From contig OZ038457.1 of assembly GCA_964036195.1 (NCBI GenBank), positions 21,603,147 to 21,667,146 on the forward strand: a DNA stretch of 64,000 nt, read 5' to 3'. This document shows, in pieces, positions 46,401 to 59,300 of this stretch. The position numbers and the translations under genes were made by a program. Position 1 is the first letter of the stretch; every line of letters begins with the position of its first letter. The notes under the pieces were generated by a model that saw only the letters and a program-made list of their open reading frames with translations, had not been told where the DNA came from and searched no databases. The DNA comes from Sphaerolaimus hirsutus (taxonomy: Eukaryota; Nematoda; Chromadorea; Monhysterida; Sphaerolaimidae).

Positions 46401-49400
46401 TGGGGCGGTCCCGGTCCCGACACCCCAGTCCTGGTCCCGACAATTCAAAAAAGCCAGTCCCGGTCCCGGTCCGGACCACCCAGTCCCGGTCCCGGAATTT
46501 TATAGTGGTCCCGACAAGGGATGAAGAAAAACGTATTATTAATGGCGGGGGCTTCGCCGTAATGAAAACCCGGCCGTAATGAAAGCCTGGCTGTAATGTA
46601 TGCCTACCCGGTCGTAATGAAAGCCTGGCCGTAATGTAGGGGATGCTACATTCCGGCCAGGCTTTCATTACGGCCGGGTGGGCATACATTACGTCCAGGC
46701 TTTCATTACGGCCGGGTTTTCATTACGGCCGCTACACCCTCATTATTAATGACCCTTTGAAAAATTTCCAGAAATGGCACTTTTCTAAAGATTATGTAGG
46801 CACATCTAAAAAAAATTTGTGCGCAAGCGCGCAAATACCCACCCAATGATTACATGTATTTTTCTGTAATATAACAGCGTTAGAAAGGTCCCCAACATGA
46901 TTCTAACGAAATATTTATAGGTATATAAAGATACCTAGATAGTAGACATTGGCGCCAATGCCAGCGCCAATACTGCCATGGCGTTGGCGCCTACAAATGG
47001 GACTATTTCTTAACTATAGGGCCGAAATTTAGGGGGGCATTACTTGAATAATGTTATAAGAAAAGGCTAATACATTGAGCGTGGTCCTTCACACAATGAA
47101 GGTGTGTGGAACAACATTGGCTGGATTACCAACAAGGTTCAAACAAGACCGCTGTGCTGGTACATGGTTCGGCAAATCCTAGTCCCGGTCCCGACCCCTC
47201 AGTCCCGGTCCCGGTCCCGGTCCCGACAATTGAAAAAAGCCAGTCCCGGTCCCGGACCCGGTCCCAACCCCCCAGTCCCGGTCCCGGTCCCGACATTAGA
47301 AAATTTCTGGTCCCGGGGTTCCGGTCCGAAAAACTGGTCCCGTTTGAACCCTAGTTCAGACAGGATCCCGAATCCCGAAAAATTTCAGGATTTTGTGGTC
47401 CCGATCCTGATCCCGAAGCCCCGATCCCGAAATCTCAAAAAACGAATTCCGATTAGGGTGTCAACTTTCCGTTTTCCGTTTCCGCTTTCCGCAGGCAAAT
47501 TTATTTCCGTTTCCGTTTTCCGGCTGCTAAATTTTTTTTCCGTTTCTGTTTCCGTTTTTCCGGCTCATTTTCCATTTTCCGGCTAAAATTTCAGTTTTTC
47601 CGCTTTTTTTCTGTTTTCCGGCTCAATTGTCTGTTTTTCCTACTTTTTTCCATTTTCTGACTCAATTCTCTGTTTTCTGTTTCAGACAAACTGGTAAACA
47701 TGCATGCAGGTTCTCAATTATGTGAATTGTTTCTATTTCTAGCAAGATTTCTGCAAATTTTTTGATTTCTGGATAAATTTCTGCATTTTTTTTTCCCGTT
47801 TCCGGCAAATTTTCAGCAAATTTTTTCCGTTTCCGGCATAATTTCAGCAAATTTTTCCGTTTCCGTTTTCTGGCCTTTCATTTTTCCGTTTTCCGGCAGG
47901 TGCAAAAAATTTTCCGTTTCCGTTTTCCGGCAAGTGTAATTTTTTTTCCGTTTCCGTTTCCGTTTTCCGCCAAAAAGTTTTTGTTGACACCCTAATTCCG
48001 ATCCCGAAAAGTCAATCCCGTTTGAACACTAGGAACCACCCCCCAACTTTGACCCCCTAAAAATCAACCCTCCAAAAATAGTCACAAAAAACATTCAACC
48101 GACCAGGGGCCAGGACCCATCCCGTACTATCCCTTCTATCAAAAAACAGCTTGTCGGCTATCCGATGAACAACAATGTCCCAGGAATATACAGATCTCGT
48201 AGAAGCCATCAATGCAGCTATTAGAATGTCCGTTCCAAATATGTTGCCGATGCCTTGTTTGGCTAGCTGGAAAATTTAAATCGAAAATCAATTTTTTTAC
48301 TAATTAAATGCGACATTTGTGTTAGAAGTGGCTAGAGTAATGATAGTGTATGTTATATTTAGTTCAGTGGGAATTTCAGTGCCATAGAACTGGTCCGAAA
48401 ATTTTCTCAAGTGTACCGGCTTACGCTACAGGACAATCTATCTGAGAACAGACCAATTTCTATGACGTTTTACATTGTACACGATAGGGTTGGCACTTGA
48501 TTTTTTTAAACTTTTTAAATTTCTGGTTGACTTCACTTGCATTTGGCGTTTTGCAATTTTTTTGCGCGCAAGCGTGCAATTTCTCATACACATTACGATT
48601 GGTAGTGTTTTCATGGGTTTTGGGTAATTTTTTGTGTAAAAGCTTCCATTTATTCATGCTACCGCATGTGAGTTTAACAGGATGAAGCGTCTGTTAACCA
48701 CAGTTCAGAGATCTAAAATAACTCCCTTTCAGTCGACTTAAGTAGTCAAAATTTCAGTTGAAAGGTAGCATCGTGCACAAGAAACAACTACACACCTTTC
48801 CGCACATATTTATAATTTCGACGTTACAAAATCGAGAATCATGACAAAACGTCACATCAGGGACCAGAAGTCACTGATTTGGCCACACACTACAGTGCAC
48901 GCAGAAATTTCTATTTTTTATTTACTTTTCGGCCGCGTAAACAACGGGACATCGCGACTCAGCCCACTCGCGCCCGTCTAAAGATTTCTAAACCGCAGAG
49001 TATTTGCCCGCCCTATCATCAACGTTTTTCCCATACAAATTTTTGATTTTCGTAAACAAACTTGGGCGCGAGTCAAATCGGAATTTTCGCGCTTGTGTCG
49101 CTAGTGTGCGAATGACTACACTGACGATATTTACAAGCGAACAAAAAAAGAAAATGCAAACCAAAATATCTGCGCGCACTGTAGGGCCGAAACTGATAAA
49201 TTTGTTTGCAGGGGTCCAGTAGCGGGGTCCCCTGTCCTGAACCCAGGGGTAGGAAATGGGGGGCTGGGGGGGGGGGGGGTTACCCCCCCCAAATTACCCA
49301 GCTATCTCTCTATCCCGGAGGCCGCTCAGCTATTAGCTATCTATCCCGGAGACAAAATTTTGGGCTACTATCCCCTAACCCCCCCAAGTTTTTTACCCAT

Positions 49401-51005
49401 TCCAATTTCCGGTAGCTTAAAAATTGTACCCTTCAAGTGATCCGTTTTCCGACACATAATTTTTTTTACCTTTTCTGTTTTCCGATGCTAGAAATAGGGT
49501 TGGCACTTGATTTTTTTCAACTGATTTAAAAAAACACCTGATTTTTTTTCAAAAAAGTCACTGACTTTAATTTAAAAAAATTAAAAAGTAAAATTTCTAG
49601 TTGACTTGCACTATGTATTTTACAATGTTTTGCGCGCAAGCGTGCAATTTCTAATACACACAAGGGCGTAGCCAGGGGGGGGCGGGGGGGGGCGGCCGCC
49701 CCCCCCCTTCCCGGGTCGGACACAAAAATATGCCAGAAATGACACTTCCGTAAAGCGATTTTGTTGGTAGATCGGAAAAATTTTGCGCGCAAGCGCGCAT
49801 TTCGTCGCCCTACAGTATATTTCATTGATACCCATAGTTTGGGACAAAAAAGCACCCAAAATCTGTCCCGGTCGCAGTCTATGTATGTAAAATACATACA
49901 TGTACAGCGGTATTTGGCGCCATTGCCAACGCCAATGGCGCCATGGCGCGGCGCCTACGAATGGCGCTGGCGCCAAGGCGCCATTCCTTTACCACAGGGG
50001 TCAAATTTTAGGGGGGGGGGGGCGCCGCCCCCCCCGTTCGCCGGGCGCCGTATACAATCCGCCCCCCCCCGCTCAAAAATCCTGGCTACGTCCCTGCATA
50101 CACATTACGATTGGTAGTGTTTTCATGGGTTTTGGGTTATTTTTTGTGTAAAAGCTTCCATTTTTTCATGCTACCATGTAATAATAAGCTAGTGATATGC
50201 TAGTGTAGTATATAATATCCAGCCAATGTGCTCGAACATACTTCTACAGTGCGTTACTGTCAATATATTAGCCTTCTCTTACAACCTAATTTAAGCAGTA
50301 TTCCATGCTGAACTTCACTTGAAGTCACGAATGTTTTACAAAACACGATATATGTGATAAGTCGATGTAAAAATGGATATTTTTGAAAGAAATCACTGGT
50401 TATAGTGTTATCCCATGCTCCAGAGTTCTAATATGAGCACTATAGACATAACAATACATTGCCTGTCACTTAACATACGCATATATTTTTTCTCTAGACC
50501 CCCATTTTGGTAGATTCTAAAAAATCTGATTTAAATTCAAAAAATGATTTTTTTCTCAAAATTTATTACGATTTTTTTAATCAAGGCGTTAAAATTTTTA
50601 TTTTATTTTTTCCACCCCAGTACACGATGTGTGACCGGCCGCAAGTTTATCCAAAGTAGGTAAACCTGAACTCAAAAACCCTCCAAACCACCCCCGAAAA
50701 CAACCTTCTCAATAACTGGGTCCTGCGTAGTAGACACCCTATAGTAAACGCCGTGGCCCTGCAGCAGGGGTTTCTCGTTTCTAGCCGACACTCGATCGAT
50801 GGTTTTGTCGTACAGCTGCAGGCTGCCGTAGCGCTCCCCCTCGCTGCACAACGGGGACAGTTTTTTTGTGTGTTTTTTGGCGCGGTAGGGTTGGACTAGG
50901 GCCAATTGAGTGGCTGTTATAACGGGGGGTTCGCCCATTTTGGGGTTTTCCAGAGTACCCCCACTCAATTGTGCCGAAGTGAAAAGCTCCGGCTCACTTG
51001 GCGGG
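43454..51005 (-). CDS. EIF3D: Eukaryotic translation initiation factor 3 subunit D, N-terminus missing
   Basis: eIF3d is the cap-binding subunit of the eIF3 complex in the cytoplasm. Exons in transcript order: 51005-50705, 48266-48128, 46091-45878, 45404-45284, 44961-44795, 44488-44363, 43992-43838, 43473-43454; phases agree. Family landmarks: [102 protein letters not shown]. The C-terminal tail is acidic ([12 protein letters not shown]) and shorter than in vertebrates. The first exon seen enters in phase 2 and its first 60 or so residues do not resemble the family. About 150 N-terminal residues are not visible; they may lie in the 52841-53040 gap. Intron 2 is filled by a transposon stack. 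Confidence 0.93.
46131..46200. mobile_element. Family B half element in EIF3D intron 2
   Basis: CCAGCAAGCTTTCAATTGGG, CCAGTTGACATTTGGTGACC and terminal CAACTGGTGTGTGTAGCC followed by AAT. Confidence 0.6.
46347..47353. mobile_element. hAT-like element with GGTCCC repeats, duplication GTTCAGAC
   Basis: Left TAGGGTTCAAACGGGACC, right GGTCCCGTTTGAACCCTA; GTTCAGAC at 46339-46346 and 47354-47361, exact. Subterminal arrays of GGTCCCGGTCCCGAC fill both sides, which yields long but meaningless Ser/Arg-rich frames. It carries the foldback insertion 46545-46741. A sister copy is at 51329-52117. Confidence 0.9.
46545..46741. mobile_element. Foldback element with 10-bp duplication (MULE-like)
   Basis: Arms made of CGTAATGAAAGCCTGGC and CCCGGCCGTAATGAAA units and their complements around GGGATG. 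ATTATTAATG at 46535-46544 and 46742-46751. A 9-11 bp duplication with long inverted arms suits Mutator-like elements. The sister of its host element (51329-52117) lacks it. Confidence 0.8.
47454..47994. mobile_element. hAT-like element with TTTCCG satellite, duplication ATTCCGAT
   Basis: Left TAGGGTGTCAACTTTCC, right TTTTTGTTGACACCCTA; ATTCCGAT at 47446-47453 and 47995-48002, exact. The interior is a degenerate array of TTTCCGTTTTCCGGCAAAT units. Remnants of the same family: 6520-6720 and 45690-45870. Confidence 0.9.
48486..50180. repeat. Two copies of a TAGGGTTGGCACTTGA repeat in EIF3D intron 1
   Basis: Copies begin at 48486 and about 49496 and both carry CGCGCAAGCGTGCAATTTCT and ACGATTGGTAGTGTTTTCAT. 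The second copy is interrupted by 49661-50096; the first is the empty version. Confidence 0.75.
49661..50096. mobile_element. CGTAGCCAGG element inserted in the repeat above
   Basis: Left CAAGGGCGTAGCCAGG, right CCTGGCTACGTCCCTG. ATACACA lies on both sides (an 8-bp duplication within one mismatch). Same family as the fragment 53041-53079 next to the second gap. The interior has G and C runs and a GGCGCC patch. Confidence 0.8.
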
Positions 51006-51328
51006 CTGCGCACACCCCAATTTGTCCAGTCAGTAGAAAGTTTGTAAAGTAGAAAATTCTAGTCAAAATGAAAGACAATTATTTTATTTTTAAGAGCATT
51101 TTCTTTGCGGTATATTTGCATTTATGTCAGGGGTCTCCAAGATTTTGGCCCTCGCGGGGGCTGGATAGATAGCAAATCGCTCCTCCCGCGGGATAGATAG
51201 CTGAAAAAAATTTCTGGGAGGGCTGGGGGGGGGCTTGGGGGGGGGGGGCTCGCGGGGGCAAAATATATAGGCTTTTTCAGTGCATAGAAGGCCGAAAGGG
51301 GAAAAAATCGCTAGTAATTGGTAAAAAG

Positions 51329-52117
51329 TAGGGTTCAAACGGGACCGCGGTCCCGGTACATGGTTCGGCAAAAAGTCGGGACTGGGGCGGTCCCGGTCCC
51401 CGTCCCGACACCCCAGTCCCGGTCCCGGTCCCGACAATTAGAAAAAGCCAGTCCCGGTCCCGGTCCCGACCACCCAGTCCCGATCCCGGAATTTTATAGC
51501 GGTCCCGACAAGGGATGGAAAAAACGTATTTTTCAAAAAATTTGCCAGAAATGGCACTTTTCTAAAGCGATTTTGTAGGAACATCTAAAAAAATTTTGCG
51601 CGCAGGCGCGCAAATACCCAGCCAATGATTACTATGTATTTTTCCATAATGTGACAGCGTTAGAAAGGTCCCCAACATGATTCTAGTATGAAATATATGT
51701 ATATAACGATACCTATATTGTAGACATTGGCGTTTCCAAAAAAATCCTGCGTACATTGCGTTTCATCATATATTCACAACTTCAAGTGAAGATGGCAATG
51801 GAATACTGCTTGAATAATGTTATAAGAAAAGGCTAATACATTGAGAGTGGTCCTTCACACAGTGGAGGTGTGTGGAACAACATTGGCTGGATATTACATA
51901 CCAATAAGGTTCAAACAATACCGCGGTGCCGGTACCTGGTTTGGCAAATCCCAGTCCCGGTCCCGACCCCCCAGTCCCGGTCTCGGTCCCGACAATTGAA
52001 AAAAGCCAGTCCCGGTCCCGGTCCCGACCCCCCAGTCCCGGTCCCCATCCTGACATTAGAAAATTTCTGGTCCGGGTCCCGGTCCCGGTCCGAAAAACTG
52101 GTCCCGTTTGAACCCTA
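51329..52117. mobile_element. hAT-like element with GGTCCC repeats, sister of 46347-47353
   Basis: Left TAGGGTTCAAACGGGACC, right GGTCCCGTTTGAACCCTA; flanks GTAAAAAG (51321-51328) and GTTAAAAG (52118-52125), 7 of 8. Shares CAGAAATGGCACTTTTCTAA and the TTTTGCGCGCAGGCGCGCAA palindrome with the sister copy. Confidence 0.85.
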
Positions 52118-52125
52118 GTTAAAAG

Positions 52126-52840
52126 CAGAGTTGGAAAAACGTATTTACGTTTACCCGAAATACCCGGTTATTCGGGTATTTATACTTACGTTTACGTTTA
52201 CGTTTTCCAAAAATACCATTACGTTTTGTTACGTTTTCCTGGCACAATTACCCGGGTACCAAAGAAAACGTAAAAATCCAGCTACACAAAACCACGCGTC
52301 TGTGAAATGTGCTCTATTACCGCAGTCACATATTGATTTTGTGTAAATAGTTATACCACTGGACCTAAATAATGCCATTTTGTTGTGTAATTGTCTTTTT
52401 GACAGTGAAAATATTGTAAATAAGTGCAATCAATCAATTGTAAATGTAATAAATGTGTCAATTTTGGAATATGAACAGTGTCTAGGAATGTGTTAACTAT
52501 CAATACAAGCAGAAAAGTGGAATGTGTGTATTTATTTGTGTAGTGGATTTTATAATCATTCACTGTTTTGTTTTATTCATATCCTGCTGAAGTTTTGCAG
52601 TAATGGAATCCATGTGCTAAACTGCGAGGCCATCAGCACCAACATTTGTAAACAAATAGACAAAAATTTAGGTAAATAAGATTTTTTGTTTGCTATGAAA
52701 TGCAAGTGGAAAATATGGATGGAAATAATGTATAGATTGTTGAAGATGTCACAACAGTGGTTTTTTCAGAAGCTCTGCTCATATGGGGCACTTCTTGAAA
52801 CTTTTACGTTTACGTTTTTTTTTTACGTATTCCTTGGTAT
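52126..52840. mobile_element. Left part of a CAGAGTTG hAT-like element running into the gap
   Basis: CAGAGTTGGAAAAACG then TACCCGAAATACCCGG phrases as in 23392. The right end lies in or beyond the gap. 52600-52800 may contain other sequence; nothing coding is recognised. Confidence 0.5.
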
Positions 52841-53040
52841 NNNNNNNNNNNNNNNNNNNNNNNNNNNNNNNNNNNNNNNNNNNNNNNNNNNNNNNNNNNN
52901 NNNNNNNNNNNNNNNNNNNNNNNNNNNNNNNNNNNNNNNNNNNNNNNNNNNNNNNNNNNNNNNNNNNNNNNNNNNNNNNNNNNNNNNNNNNNNNNNNNNN
53001 NNNNNNNNNNNNNNNNNNNNNNNNNNNNNNNNNNNNNNNN
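52841..53040. other. Assembly gap (200 N)
   Basis: Placeholder-length gap between the last visible HMG-CoA synthase exon (53304) and the first visible EIF3D exon (51005). Both genes lack the exons expected here. Right flank is the end of a CGTAGCCAGG element. Confidence 0.9.
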
Positions 53041-53303
53041 CGCCCCCCCCCCGCTCAAAAATCCTGGCTACGTCCCTGCCACCACTTATAAAAATTATCC
53101 ATTGATTGGTTTGAAAACACACCTCCCTCGCAAAAAAAAACTTTCCGACCTCGGTAAACAAAAAAAGCATCTTAGGTTTTTTTATAACATTCTTTTTTCA
53201 ACAACGTCTTAAAAACTAGATTTGACATTTTCAATATGTTTATAAAGAAATATCGCATTCTAAATAACATTCTAAAAAAACCCATCCCCGTTAAGAAACG
53301 AAC

Positions 53304-56300
53304 CTTTTCCATACCGTTTTTCTTGCTGGCTGCATTCAACCGTGAACCAAACCGGAGTAACCTTCTTTCTTTCATCCAACAATTTCACAGCGTCCCGCAT
53401 GCGATTTTGGATACGTGCCAACTTTTCTCGATTTTCTGAATTATAATCGATTTGCAATGAATACATAACTGCTGCTGAACCACTGCCGTAGGAAAATAGC
53501 AATAATTGTGATTTTTGCAGCGCGTCGATATCGCGACTGAAAAAAAGAGATTTTGGAGCTGTGAATTTTAAATGATTGAGGTAATTAAAATAAATTTGGA
53601 TAAAAATTGATTAGGTTCAGCGTCTCAAAATACTCATCGGACCACATCATTTAGCATCAGTTCACATGGGTTTTTTTATGATGACGAAAACTTTTGCGTG
53701 GTCAACCATCTTTTTGACATATTTTGTAGTCCACTGAGCGCACACTTAGAAATGACAAAATTAACAATTTTCACATCACATTATTTACATTGGTGCATTC
53801 ACTATATGTAATTTTCCACGATTTTCCACGTGAACTTATTCATCAAAATACGGTAACGCTCTTGTACAGGGCCCGGTCCGATCAGCTCACAATGCATGCA
53901 TTTTTTCACATTTTTGTCCAAAAAAAAATCCAAAATTAATCGGGACCTCAAAACAACCAGAAAAATTATCCCACCTCGCAATAAAAGCACCAAGCGACGC
54001 GTAAACAGATGGGGTATACATATTCCCAACGCGTCTGCTAAAAATTAGTGTGGGTGCGGTCAATCTCTGAAAAACGTCGTCGAACGCACTCAGGACGGTT
54101 TGCTCGAAGGGCTTGTCGGACATGAGCTGCGACCACGGCTTGGATCTGATTTTGGTAGGTACAAGTTAAGATGTGAGGCAGTTGAACATGAGTTTTATCC
54201 AGACGGGATGAATTGATGGATGAATCGCGAACAGGCGTATTTGTACGTGCAAAATGGAAATTGGAAAATAATGGGTATGGCCCCACACACGCTAGTTGAC
54301 GCCAAAATTAGCGTCAACTCAGAGTCAACTGGTCAAAAATTCAATTGACTCTGAGCCATTTACAATATGTATCCAAAAAATCCCCTTCTTTCATTCTACA
54401 TCAATCGACTTCTCAATATTTCTTAATCAACACAGGTAAAAAATTAAAAATAGTTATACTTAAAACAGTTGACTCTGAGTTGACTCAATCGACTTCTAAA
54501 AAGTAGCGTCAACCACCGTGTGGAGCGCCTAACTAGGGGGCGGGAAGCTTTCAGTCAAACTATTGAAGTTTCCAACTATTTGTAAGTAAAGCCCGATCAC
54601 TGGCGCTAGCACACTTGGCGTCAACTGGTCGCCACGCCAATTCAGATTTTAGTTGACGGGTCGGATAATAATTTTAAGGTGCACATGCACCAATGGCCCA
54701 AACACACGCTAGTTGACATCGACACCAAACGCAACTGGTACCGTTCCCAATTCAAAGCTTGCGTTTGAATGTCGTTCGTCAGCTCGCCAGCAACATTTGA
54801 ATCGGAATCGGCACCAGTTGACATTTGGTGTAGACGTTAACTAGCGCGCGTGGGGCCAATGTCGAGAAAGGATTAAGATTGGATGTGAATTTGAATGTCC
54901 TTCCGCGACCTATCAACCAAAAATTGGAAAGTACACCTACGTAAAAGTGCAAACATTATTCCACTTTACACAGCTTCATTTGCACACGCAAATACACCAG
55001 TTCGCCTACGCACTAAGTGTTGCAGACGCACAAAAATAGCTCCAACTGTCCCTTGGCGTCGTCAGTGACGCCATGGCGGCACCTGGCGCCAGAAACATCG
55101 TCGAAAGCCAGCCGACAAACGCCTTTTTGCACCAGACGCGAAAATGGCGAATGCATCAAAACTCCGGCGAAATCGGACAGAGATGTTTGGGCGCCTGCGT
55201 GGAGCGAAATTTCGGTTGGTTAGATGGATTTATTTAGTCGAAAAATTTGTAGTGGCTAAAAGAAATGCTGGGCCTGAGTCCACTCTTGGACAAATACGAT
55301 GAAAATATGGAAAACCGAAGAAAAAAATGACGAAATTATATTTGTAAAAAGTTTTATTCGTGCATTCGTATTTTGTTTTGTTTTCAGTCGACATGATGAT
55401 TTTGTGAACATGTATTTGTGCTTGCTTCAAGCTGGAACTTGCTCTGTGAAATGGCAAAGTTTCAATTGTCAATTCAGCATCTTGAAATTTGACAAAAAGA
55501 TTTCAATGCGACAACAAGTATCACAACTGACAAAAAACAGTCTGAAAGTTAAAAATAACTTTAAAATTATTCAATCCTTCTGGTCCCAAATAGTGCATCT
55601 CAAACATCCACCCAAACAAGCCAAAATAAAAAACCACCCTTCAAACTCACCCTCCACCCTCTCAACCTTCTCTCTAAACCTCACATAACACTCATAAAGC
55701 GCCGTATTAAAGCTAACAAGTGTCTGAGGTCCATCCACAACAGGATATTCACAATCGCCCCTGGGCTTGTAAAAGTCCCACACGTGTCTCATATGAAACG
55801 CCCTTTTCCGCCGCTGCACCACAATCGGGGGGTTGTCATTGGCGGAGAGAAGTAGGGCGCACCCCCCGGCACCCCCGGTGCACCGGGCCGGTCCCGGTGC
55901 GTATACGGCCACGTCGCACATTATTACCAACGCGGTGCGGCCTGGGTTGGAAGGGGCATGTTTTAGAACAGTTTACAGCCGAAAATTTTACCGCCGGTAA
56001 ATTACCGGTAAACATGATAATTTATCGTACGCTTTACGGTAAATTACCGGTTAACTCTACTGGGTGCTTTCCCCCCACGAGGATGGTCGGCTATTTATCT
56101 GTAGTTTAGTTTAGTTGTAGTAGGAGATTTATTGCTTAGTGATTATGATGATGTCATGACACCTTCTATTTCACTGCTTTCACTACATGTGTTCAAACAT
56201 TTTTTCATGGATTTTTACACAAAGAAAAATTATTTTTTAAACAACATAAAAAACTAAATACCACCCTTTTTATCACACGCCACGCCACCCACTGAGCAAT

Positions 56301-59300
56301 AATTTAGTCCCTCAAAATACATGTTCCTCATCAAACAAAAACAACTTGTCAAAAACAAGCAAAACAAAACATATCCCACAAAGAACCTACAAAAAACTAC
56401 ACTAAGCGCATAACCATACCAGCTTTTTCAAAGTATATTGCCAATTTCAGTGGAGAAAATTCCCCAGAAAAACTTCGAACCCTGCAAAAATGCTTCCACT
56501 CTTACCACCGATTTTCTTCAATGCAATAATTCCAATGGCATTATATATAATCCTGTTAACATAAATAAGCGTGTCGATAGGTTTTTGTTGCAGCCATGAT
56601 GTTATGATGAGAAATTTTGATTTGGTAGTTGACTAAATTGCACAATAGGCTTAAGTAGTTTATGAGTTCACACGCAAATTTTGACCAACTCACAATATAT
56701 AGGCTTTTTCAATGCGGAAGACGGAAAAGGGGAAAATTACTAAAAATAGTGTATAAGAACATTATAACCACAACGGTAGAAAAAAGCAATAAGGCACCTG
56801 ATTTTGCGGGTGAAAACGTTACGAAAATGAGCGATTTGCGTGAAAACTGGGGAAAAATTCCCCAAAAATTGCTCCAGACAGATAGATAAGATATCTGGCG
56901 CCTTTGGTGGGGGGGGGGGGTTCAGGGTCAAATTAGTAGATAAATTATTAGGGTTAGCAGCAAATTTTTTGCATCGTAATAAATAGATAACTGCAGCGTT
57001 TGTGCGGGTACCCTGAATCGCCCTCCCACAGTACACTCCTACATAAACCAAAGCGATCTCGCCATGTTTCAGGGGGTACCCCCCGCCCCGCCCCCCCAAA
57101 AAAACCCCCGCCACGCTTGTCAACACTAATATGGTTGAAATGCCTGAAAAGGGGCAAAAAGGGCGGCAGGAGAAAGGAGGACAAGAACTTCAACGTGGCC
57201 ATTGTGAATTTGCCCAGATGCGAGGACAAGGATGGCAACGAGATGCACCAGAGACAGAACGATTCGGTGGAGGCGGCTGGCGGCAGTCAGTTGCCTTTGG
57301 GGGCGGGGGTAGTAGGGGTGAAAGTGATGGGGGGTTTTAAAAGCGGCTTTTTAACTGGTTGGAATGGTTGGAAAACGCGCTGGCCATCCCTAGTTGGGGG
57401 GTCTCCAAAGGGGTAACACGCAGTGTTTCGTGATTGATTTCATCGGAGTTCTTTCTACGATTTTGTTTGAAAATGTGCCAAAAATTCGATTTAGATACTC
57501 TTCATATTTTTGATTTGAATACGATTTGTACTACACATACTTTACATACAAATCTGTGATATTTTCACAATATTTTAGGTTCTGCTTAGGCTTAAGTCTG
57601 AGTGTTTTGGTGACATGCTCATTCTTTGGAAGGAGGTACGAGTGTCACTTGGACCTCAGCCAATTAGTAAACGAAACAAAAACAAATTGTTTGCCCAGTG
57701 TTTGAAACGACGCAATTTTTAAAGAAATTGAAAAGAAAGTTTTTTCTTTTTTCTCGAAAAAGAAGAAAATTTTTTCAAATCATGACATACAACTCAGACG
57801 ACAACAACTTACACCCCCCTACCCCCCCCCCCAGAAAAGCAACTGCCCACATTCGGGCTGGGCCAGCCGGACGGCACCACGGTCACGGCCAAGTCGACCC
57901 CCCCGCGAGCGCACCCCAGCGAATGCGACTTGATACACACGCGGCCCACCGTGGACGAGGGAGGGGCGCCGCGGAGACCCAGACGCAGCTCGTCCAATGT
58001 GCTCGCCATGCAGAGTAGTGGCAAGAGTAAGGGCAGGTCCAGGTGGGGGGGGGGGTCGATATTTGGGTTTTTTTTTCTGAAACTCGATATTCCAGGTTGA
58101 TGTCGATATCAACATGGGCCCTCGATATCGTTATTCGATATGTGGATATCAATATTCAATGTCGATATCGATATGGACCATCGATAGAGAAAATGGCAGA
58201 TATCCGATATCTATTATGGAAAAAAAGTCGATATTCGATATTTTTCAAAATTTTCGATATCGATATTCGATATGAAAAAATACTTAGAATCAGATCATAT
58301 AAAACACATCTTATCATAAATAACTAAAATTCAGACATTTCAAAACCTTTTGTGACCTCACCCCCCCCCCTGATAAAATAAACGAAAACATTTATGCATT
58401 CAAAAATATCGCAGGACGCGGCGAAAGAGTCGAGCAAAGTCTGCGAGCAAAAGTACGGCCAGAAAGAGAGTGGCAACTCTGCCGACGGAAAATTTACCGG
58501 TAAAAAACACATTATGATAGCTCACTTTTTACTGGGGGCTCAGAGGGGTTCATAAGTGGTAAGAAGGGTATGGGATAACTCAAGTGACAAGTAAACTTGA
58601 CTTTGAGTAAGAAATTTTGAGTAAAACTTGTAAAGAAAAGAAATTTGAGTAAAAATTGTCTTTCAAAAATCAAGCAGCTTTTCATCCCTTTATACACCAC
58701 TCATGGTAAATCTAACTTACCACTTTTCCTGACACTTGTCCACGGCACCAAATAAAAAAAGTCGAGACTAGATATAAATGAAAACGTTTTTCCCAACGAC
58801 CCTGATAAAAAACGATAAAAATTTTTTTTGAAAAAACGCAACCCAGCCCCATTCCCTATCTATCCCATTTGAGACCCCATCCCATTTGAAAACACGTTTT
58901 CAAACGGCTCCGAACCCCACTTCACAGCTAACATGGGCGACATCAGGGCGCATTTTCATCGTGCCCAAACTGGACGCGTGTCGATGCGATGCCCGGGATG
59001 ACCCAACCACAGCAGGCTCCAGTACAACGACGAATGAAGGCACCCAGTCAAGTGAAGAATAGATAGTGGAGAACGGGTTTTAAGCCTTGGTGGAGACAGA
59101 TTCAAAAAGCCCGACTTTTTCGTCGGGCAGCCCGATTTTTTAACCGTGTTCAAATGGACCAAAATTGTGTAGCAGTACGTCAATGGAGTGTACTATTTTG
59201 AGTGAATATTTTGAGTGAATATTTTGATAAAATATAACCAAATAAAATCTCAGAAAATCTCCCAAAAATATAATTTAACCTCGCTGGGAAAAAATAAATA

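Larger units (their letters stand above)
46335..48031. mobile_element. Outer hAT-like element of a stack, duplication GGAAYCAC
   Basis: Left end TAGGGTTCAGAC, right end CCCGTTTGAACACTA. Flanks GGAATCAC (46327-46334) and GGAACCAC (48032-48039) match at 7 of 8. Interrupted by 46347-47353 and 47454-47994. Confidence 0.75.

Noticed and set aside
46168..47586. Long Ser/Arg/Pro-rich frames (also 51318-51578, 51820-52118)
   Set aside because: They are translations of GGTCCC tandem repeats inside hAT-like elements; open in several frames at once.
49526..50151. Pro/Arg/Gly-rich frames on both strands
   Set aside because: Products of GGCGCC and poly-G/C sequence within a transposon.
51006..51058. Upstream extension of the first visible EIF3D exon
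   Set aside because: The frame stays open to 51058 but has no ATG and does not resemble the family's N-terminus; an acceptor (GCGCAG) at 51006 fits better.
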